Shown here: positions 33,407 through 37,159 of the stretch, piece by piece
How positions within the stretch are numbered: the stretch's first letter is position 1
Layout of the letters: every line of letters starts with the position of its first letter
Assembly (NCBI GenBank): GCA_964592475.1
Contig: CAZQEZ010000028.1
Location: 1-37,159, forward strand
DNA: 37,159 nt
Origin: CAZQEZ01 sp964592475
GTDB lineage: Bacteria; Bacteroidota; Bacteroidia; Cytophagales; Cyclobacteriaceae
Direction: 5' to 3'
Program-made: the position numbers and the translations under genes
The notes under the pieces: generated by a model
Seen by the model: the letters and a program-made list of their open reading frames with translations, nothing else
Told to the model about the DNA's origin: nothing
The model's database searches: none

Positions 33407-33658
33407 ATGACAACTCTGGATAAAAAATGTGTTTTAAACACCTTATATCGATTAGGCTATCAATATTATGCGTACTGCAATGGCACTATTAAATTTTTTC
33501 GTAGAGAAAATGAAGCAGAAGTATACATGCGCAATATGAAGCATTTATCGGTAAGAATGGATCAAAACTTTAGTGATCAATCCTTCTATACTAAAAAATT
33601 TAGTGACAATGATGCTGCCGAACTTTATAATACGCAGGTCAGAATAGTATTAAGTTAA
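33407..33658 (+). CDS. Small hypothetical protein
   Basis: An 83-residue soluble protein with no signal, membrane segment or recognised motif. It has aromatic clusters (YRLGYQYYAYCNGTIKFF), a basic middle and an NDAAELYN tail, suggesting a small alpha/beta fold. The ATG at 33407 is preferred over a TTG two codons earlier. It follows murU by 59 bases and may share its transcript, but nothing ties it to that pathway. Real status is supported by composition and by the spacing between murU and the SDR gene. Confidence 0.5.
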   Translation: MTTLDKKCVLNTLYRLGYQYYAYCNGTIKFFRRENEAEVYMRNMKHLSVRMDQNFSDQSFYTKKFSDNDAAELYNTQVRIVLS

Positions 33659-33722
33659 ATATTAAATATTGGCTGATGACTTGAACAATCCATAGTTTTT
33701 TATTTTATTTCTTAAAAAAGTT

Positions 33723-34529
33723 ATGGAATACAAAAGTTATAATAGACTAAAAGGCCAAACAGCAGTGGTTACTGGTGGCAGTTCCGGTATTGGTATGGCC
33801 ACAGCAGCTGCATTAGCCAAAGAAGGAGCCAATGTGGTGGTAAATTATCATAGCAGTGAGCAAGAAGCAAATGAGTTAGTAGCATCAATAAAAAAAGATG
33901 GCGGTGAGGCAATTGCTGTACAAGCTAACGTGAGCAAACCGGAAGATGTAAAAAATCTTTTCCAAACTACCTATGATCATTATGACACTGTTGATATTTT
34001 AGTAGCTAACTCTGGTATGCAAAAAGATGACAATTTTTTTGAGATGAGTTTGGATGACTGGCAAAAGGTATTGGATGTAAACCTGACAGGTCAATTTTTG
34101 TGTACTCAGGAAGCCGCTAAAGAATTTAAAAGACGAGGAATTGATGAAAAAAAATCAGTGTCCGCAGGAAAAATCATATGTATGAGTTCTGTTCACGATA
34201 CCATTCCCTGGAAAGGACACATTAACTATGCAACATCAAAAGGAGGTATTATGATGATGATGAAAACAATGGCTCAAGAGCTCGCTCCACATCATATAAG
34301 AGTAAATGGCATTGGACCGGGTGCGATAAAAACAAGAATAAACAAGGATGTGTGGCAAAATGAAGAAGGACATAAAGAAATGCTCGAAAAAATACCTTAT
34401 AACAGAATTGGTGAACCGGAGGATGTAGCTGCAGGAGCTGTTTGGCTAGCAAGTGATGAATCTGATTACGTAACTGGTATTGTTTTATACATCGATGGAG
34501 GCATGACATTGTTCCCATGTTTTATGTAA
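33723..34529 (+). CDS. Short-chain dehydrogenase, glucose 1-dehydrogenase type
   Basis: A 268-residue classical SDR. The cofactor site is TGGSSGIG (residues 17-24). The active-site residues are Ser156, Tyr169 and Lys173 (SSVHD ... YATSK), with the 13-residue Ser-Tyr spacing of Bacillus GlcDH. The block VHDTIPWKGHINYATSKGG and the end DGGMTLFPCFM are characteristic of glucose 1-dehydrogenase rather than generic SDRs. The usual NNAG is VANSG here, an uncommon substitution. It would oxidise glucose or a related aldose with NAD(P). The gene is monocistronic, with the hairpin at 34546 shared with the next convergent gene. Confidence 0.88.
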   Translation: MEYKSYNRLKGQTAVVTGGSSGIGMATAAALAKEGANVVVNYHSSEQEANELVASIKKDGGEAIAVQANVSKPEDVKNLFQTTYDHYDTVDILVANSGMQKDDNFFEMSLDDWQKVLDVNLTGQFLCTQEAAKEFKRRGIDEKKSVSAGKIICMSSVHDTIPWKGHINYATSKGGIMMMMKTMAQELAPHHIRVNGIGPGAIKTRINKDVWQNEEGHKEMLEKIPYNRIGEPEDVAAGAVWLASDESDYVTGIVLYIDGGMTLFPCFM

Positions 34530-34536
34530 GGAGGCT

Positions 34537-34566
34537 AAAAAAAAAGCCCGAAGATACCTTCGGGCC
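34537..34566. terminator. Bidirectional terminator between convergent genes
   Basis: GCCCGAAG (34546-34553) and CTTCGGGC (34558-34565) pair perfectly around ATAC. The A9 run before it is a T-tract for the minus-strand gene at 34602. On the plus side it lies 16 bases past the SDR stop. Confidence 0.88.
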
Positions 34567-34601
34567 TTTACTACAAATGTAAAATGTTAAATCAAAATTA
34601 T

Positions 34602-35189
34602 TTAGAATATGCTTTTAGCTACTACTTCACCTCTACTATACACTTCAAACGTGTATTTTCCTGCTGGTAGCTTTGATAAATTATATGTTTTAGTGAAGCT
34701 TTTGTCATTTTCAATATAATCTTCAGTAACTAAATCATACCACTGGTCATATATCTTTACTAGTACAGGATCAATTGTACTACCTTTTACACTCAGCTTA
34801 TATGCTTTTTCAGCCTCAGGAGATAATTCCACTTCCAAATCTGCTGTAGCATCATTTATATAAGCAACTTCTCTGGTCACTACACCCTTGGCATCAATTG
34901 TTTCAATGGTGTAATTACCCTCAGGTAGCGCCTCAAAACTATAAGGTCTTAAAAAACCATACTTGTTAAAAACTCTATCAGTGAAAATTTTCTTACCTTT
35001 TTCATCATAAAAGTTAATTTTCACTAATCCTTTTTCTTCAGAGAGATACATTAATTTATATACCTGCTCCGTTGCACCTGGTAAGATTTTAATTCTTAAT
35101 TCAGCTGCATCTTTTTCTTTTGCCCCGTCGGCAAATACTACACCAATGCCTAGCATCAATGAAAGTAATAAAGTTGTTGTCTTTTTCAT
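34602..35189 (-). CDS. Exported two-repeat beta-sandwich protein
   Basis: A 195-residue protein. Residues 1-20 are a signal peptide ending VVFA. The mature part has two similar segments of about 65 residues. The first (about 43-110) runs YKLMYLSEEKGLVKINFYD ... LPEGNYTIETIDAKGVV. The second (about 129-193) runs YKLSVKGSTIDPVLVKIYD ... LPAGKYTFEVYSRGEVV. Each has the V-x-(I/F)-Y-D strand and an LP-(E/A)-G-x-Y-T turn typical of T9SS-associated or DUF3244-like beta domains. No catalytic residues stand out. It is probably a periplasmic or surface structural protein. It is monocistronic, with a terminator downstream and a long AT-rich upstream region. Confidence 0.7.
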   Translation of the reverse strand: MKKTTTLLLSLMLGIGVVFADGAKEKDAAELRIKILPGATEQVYKLMYLSEEKGLVKINFYDEKGKKIFTDRVFNKYGFLRPYSFEALPEGNYTIETIDAKGVVTREVAYINDATADLEVELSPEAEKAYKLSVKGSTIDPVLVKIYDQWYDLVTEDYIENDKSFTKTYNLSKLPAGKYTFEVYSRGEVVAKSIF

Positions 35190-35634
35190 TTTTTGTCCTT
35201 AGTTTTTTTAGTTGAACATTTATTTTGATTAATTGACAATGCAAATATAAGCATAATAATTGCTATTTTCCTAATTGCACACGTTTGCATATATTATGAA
35301 TACCTTAAATTCAGCCACTCCTTTGTAATTATTGTAATTAACCCTGTGTTTTCAGTGGTATATTTTAAACTCATCAGGGTAAGGGCATTTTGTTTATAAA
35401 AATTAATTTATCACCACTGAATTAATTAACAATTTATTAACATTAGAAAATTTTAAATATTATTTTTACAATATAAATGCCATTTTATTGTAATAATATA
35501 TTAAAAAAGTGTTATTTTATTGATAATATAATAATATTGTGTTAATTTCTTGCTATTCAATCTTTTTCGTTGATGTATTTAATTTATCTTTGCCATCAAT
35601 TAGTAATAAAGAATTAAAGACAGAATTTAATTTT
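35190..35634. other. Divergent AT-rich intergenic region
   Basis: 445 very AT-rich bases lie between the divergent exported protein and thioesterase genes. They contain many short A/T palindromes and ATATTATTG-like runs around 35455-35545, but no convincing promoter pair or gene. Promoters for both flanking genes must lie here. Confidence 0.4.
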
Positions 35635-36021
35635 ATGGAAATAGAAATTAAAGTAGGCGTAAAAGGATTAAAAGAGCAGGAAGTAACGCTTAACGATACT
35701 GCCGATAAATATGGCTCTGGATTAGTACCTGTATTTGCTACTCCAGCAATGATTGCATTAATGGAGCAAACCGCTTTGGAAAGTGTAAATACCTTTTTGC
35801 CGGAGGGATATGGCACGGTAGGCTCATTAGTAAATATTCAACATATTAAACCTACTCCTATTGGAATGACCGTGCGATGCGTTTCGGAACTAGTAAAAGT
35901 AGAAGGAAGAAGATTACACTTTAAAGTAATGGCTTATGACGAAGATGATGAGATAGGCATGGGTGAACATCAGCGAGTAATTGTAAATCTTCAAAAATTT
36001 CTGGATAAAATAGAAAAATAA
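35635..36021 (+). CDS. FlK-like hotdog thioesterase
   Basis: A 128-residue single hotdog-fold protein. The helix FATPAMIALMEQTALESVN and the block GTVGSLVNIQHIKPTPIG match the FlK (fluoroacetyl-CoA thioesterase) subgroup. Thr36, Glu44 and His70 have the same spacing (8 and 26) as the catalytic Thr42, Glu50 and His76 of Streptomyces FlK, so the active site appears intact. A longer frame from 35539 adds 32 residues of unlikely sequence, so the ATG at 35635 is the start. Fluoroacetyl-CoA is unlikely here and another short acyl-CoA is expected. It is monocistronic. Confidence 0.85.
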   Translation: MEIEIKVGVKGLKEQEVTLNDTADKYGSGLVPVFATPAMIALMEQTALESVNTFLPEGYGTVGSLVNIQHIKPTPIGMTVRCVSELVKVEGRRLHFKVMAYDEDDEIGMGEHQRVIVNLQKFLDKIEK

Positions 36022-36023
36022 AA

Positions 36024-36050
36024 AAAGATTCCGGGTAATCCGGCATCTTT
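36024..36050. terminator. Hairpin between convergent genes
   Basis: AAAGAT...CCGG and CCGG...ATCTTT (36024-36050) form an interrupted stem around GTAAT in the 53-base gap between the thioesterase and chemotaxis genes. It is probably a bidirectional terminator. Confidence 0.6.
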
Positions 36051-36074
36051 TCTACGTTTTAGTCCCATTTAAAC

Positions 36075-37159
36075 TTAATTCGAATTGTATTTATCATCTG
36101 CCTCTACCAGAGAATAGTCCTCTACTTCTTCACTTGATTGATAAGTATTTTTATTCCCGGGTTTTATCAATTTTTTTTCAATTCTGCTTTGATCACTATC
36201 CAGGGTAAATTGTTTTACAATTACATTTAAATAATGAGCTTGCTCGGCTAATTGATCAGCAGATGAAGCAAATTCTTCAGCAGCTGCAGCATTAGAAGCA
36301 GTGATATTGGTATTATTCTCCATGGCTGTGGCCTGATGTTGCGTGGCAGTATTAATAGTATCTATTTCCACTGCTACTTTACTCACTCCCTCAATTATTT
36401 GTTTAATCTTAGCCTCAGCTTCTTTACTTGTAGTAACCCCATTCTCTATTTCATTCAAGTTTATTTTTATCATCTCATTAATTTCTTTGCTGCTATTAGC
36501 ACTTTTTTCAGCTAACTTGCGTATTTCAGCGGCTACTACAGCAAAGCCCCTGCCATGCTGACCAGCTCTGGCGGCTTCTACGGCAGCATTAAGGGCTAGC
36601 AAGTTTGTCTGATGTGATATTTCTGAAATAAGATCTGTAACCTCTACTATTCTATTGAAGTTCTGCTTTATACTATCCATGGCTTTCGATGTGTTTACCA
36701 TCGCTTTCTCAGCAGTATCGGCATTGTCATTACTTCGCTTAATTTCCAGATTGGCATCAGATACACTTTGTGCGGTATTTTGTACAGTACTGCTTATTTC
36801 TTCAAATTCAGCCGCTTGTTTTTGAGCACCTTCCGATATTCGGGTAGAACCAGATGAAATTTCTTCAGTGGCATCGGCAAGACTTTCAGAAGATTCTTTA
36901 ACCTCATTTAATATCTTCTTAAGTGAAGTAGTCATTTGATTAATATTATCACTCAATTGGCCGAGTTCATCTTTACTGTTAGTTTTTATACGATGGGTTA
37001 AATCTCCTTTAGCTACTTTCTTGGTTACTTCTACTATATCTTTTATAGATACATTGATTTTTTTCACAATTAACAATCCTAGAAAAATAGTAACTATAGA
37101 AACCGGTTTCTCGGATTTTTAGAGGCTACTCTAAATTCATAATTTTCTTTAGCAGCATT
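36075..37159 (-). pseudogene. Methyl-accepting chemotaxis protein, truncated and frameshifted at its sensor end
   Basis: The frame 36075-37076 encodes HAMP (about residues 5-55, DIVEVTKKVAKGDL) and the signalling coiled coil. The hairpin tip ISEISHQTNLLALNAAVEAA continues into RAGQHGRGFAVVAAEIRKLA, as in canonical MCPs. Upstream the frame continues through a transmembrane stretch (VSIVTIFLGLL) and then hits a stop at about 37119. In the next frame, 37096-37159 encodes YEFRVASKNPRN before stopping. FRVAS-x-NP-R-N is the signature of Tll0287-like (DUF3365) sensor domains, but in intact proteins about 80 residues separate it from the helix. So the sensor is both deleted and frameshifted, unless the assembly is wrong. 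The gene also runs off the window. The output half could still be translated from the TTG at 37076. Confidence 0.75.

Overview
The window is chromosomal DNA of a Bacteroidota, most likely a marine or soil member of the Cytophagales (the rank is an inference). The evidence is an AT-rich base composition, Shine-Dalgarno-poor A-rich leaders, a type IX secretion C-terminal sorting domain, stand-alone FtsX-like ABC permeases ending in a NPV-x-x-(L/M)R-x-E signature, a LytTR regulator, DUF1080, DUF2147 and Gfo/Idh/MocA proteins, and TTTG / TAnnTTTG-like promoters. No rRNA, tRNA, CRISPR array or complete transposable element was seen.

Layout. 1-1000 is decayed DNA: an IS21-type terminus with iterated binding sites, then a frameshifted fragment of an RND efflux permease. 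1035-4154 holds a small four-helix membrane protein and a large modular T9SS-secreted protein. 4296-7624 (minus) is a two-gene operon of an ATP-grasp ligase and a CocE/NonD-type serine hydrolase. 7788-8013 is a dead copy of the small exported protein encoded intact at 16575-16931. 8082-16337 is an accessory stretch: an orphan soluble protein, two unlinked FtsX permeases, an AraC-type regulator, a VOC protein that has acquired a signal peptide, and a DoxX-like membrane protein. 17189-20927 has a membrane protein of unknown family, then a TPR-like lipoprotein with one c-type haem site, coupled to a family VIII/class C-type serine hydrolase. 21000-22000 is a patchwork: a truncated copy of the LytTR gene at 25497, an intact GNAT acetyltransferase and a truncated ECF sigma factor. 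22423-23450 is gene-free and carries inverted-repeat structures. 23451-30671 holds mostly exported or regulatory single genes: Gfo/Idh/MocA oxidoreductase, SnoaL-like protein, LytTR regulator, CAP-domain lipoprotein, a pentapeptide-like membrane protein, DUF2147 and DUF1080. 30737-36021 has a cold-shock protein, the amino-sugar recycling pair AmgK-like/RapZ fusion plus MurU, a glucose-dehydrogenase-type SDR, an exported two-repeat protein and an FlK-like thioesterase. The window ends in a broken methyl-accepting chemotaxis protein.

The most coherent functional units are the AmgK-RapZ/MurU pair (cell-wall amino sugar salvage with a built-in sensor-like domain), the ATP-grasp/serine hydrolase operon (a candidate make-and-break pair for an amide-bonded metabolite, unproven) and the haem lipoprotein/serine hydrolase pair. 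A recurring theme is gene decay: at least six truncated or frameshifted genes, two of them partial duplicates of intact genes in the same window. Several upstream regions carry GG-N10-GC or GG-N10-GT elements resembling sigma-54 promoters, one set conserved between the intact LytTR gene and its truncated duplicate.
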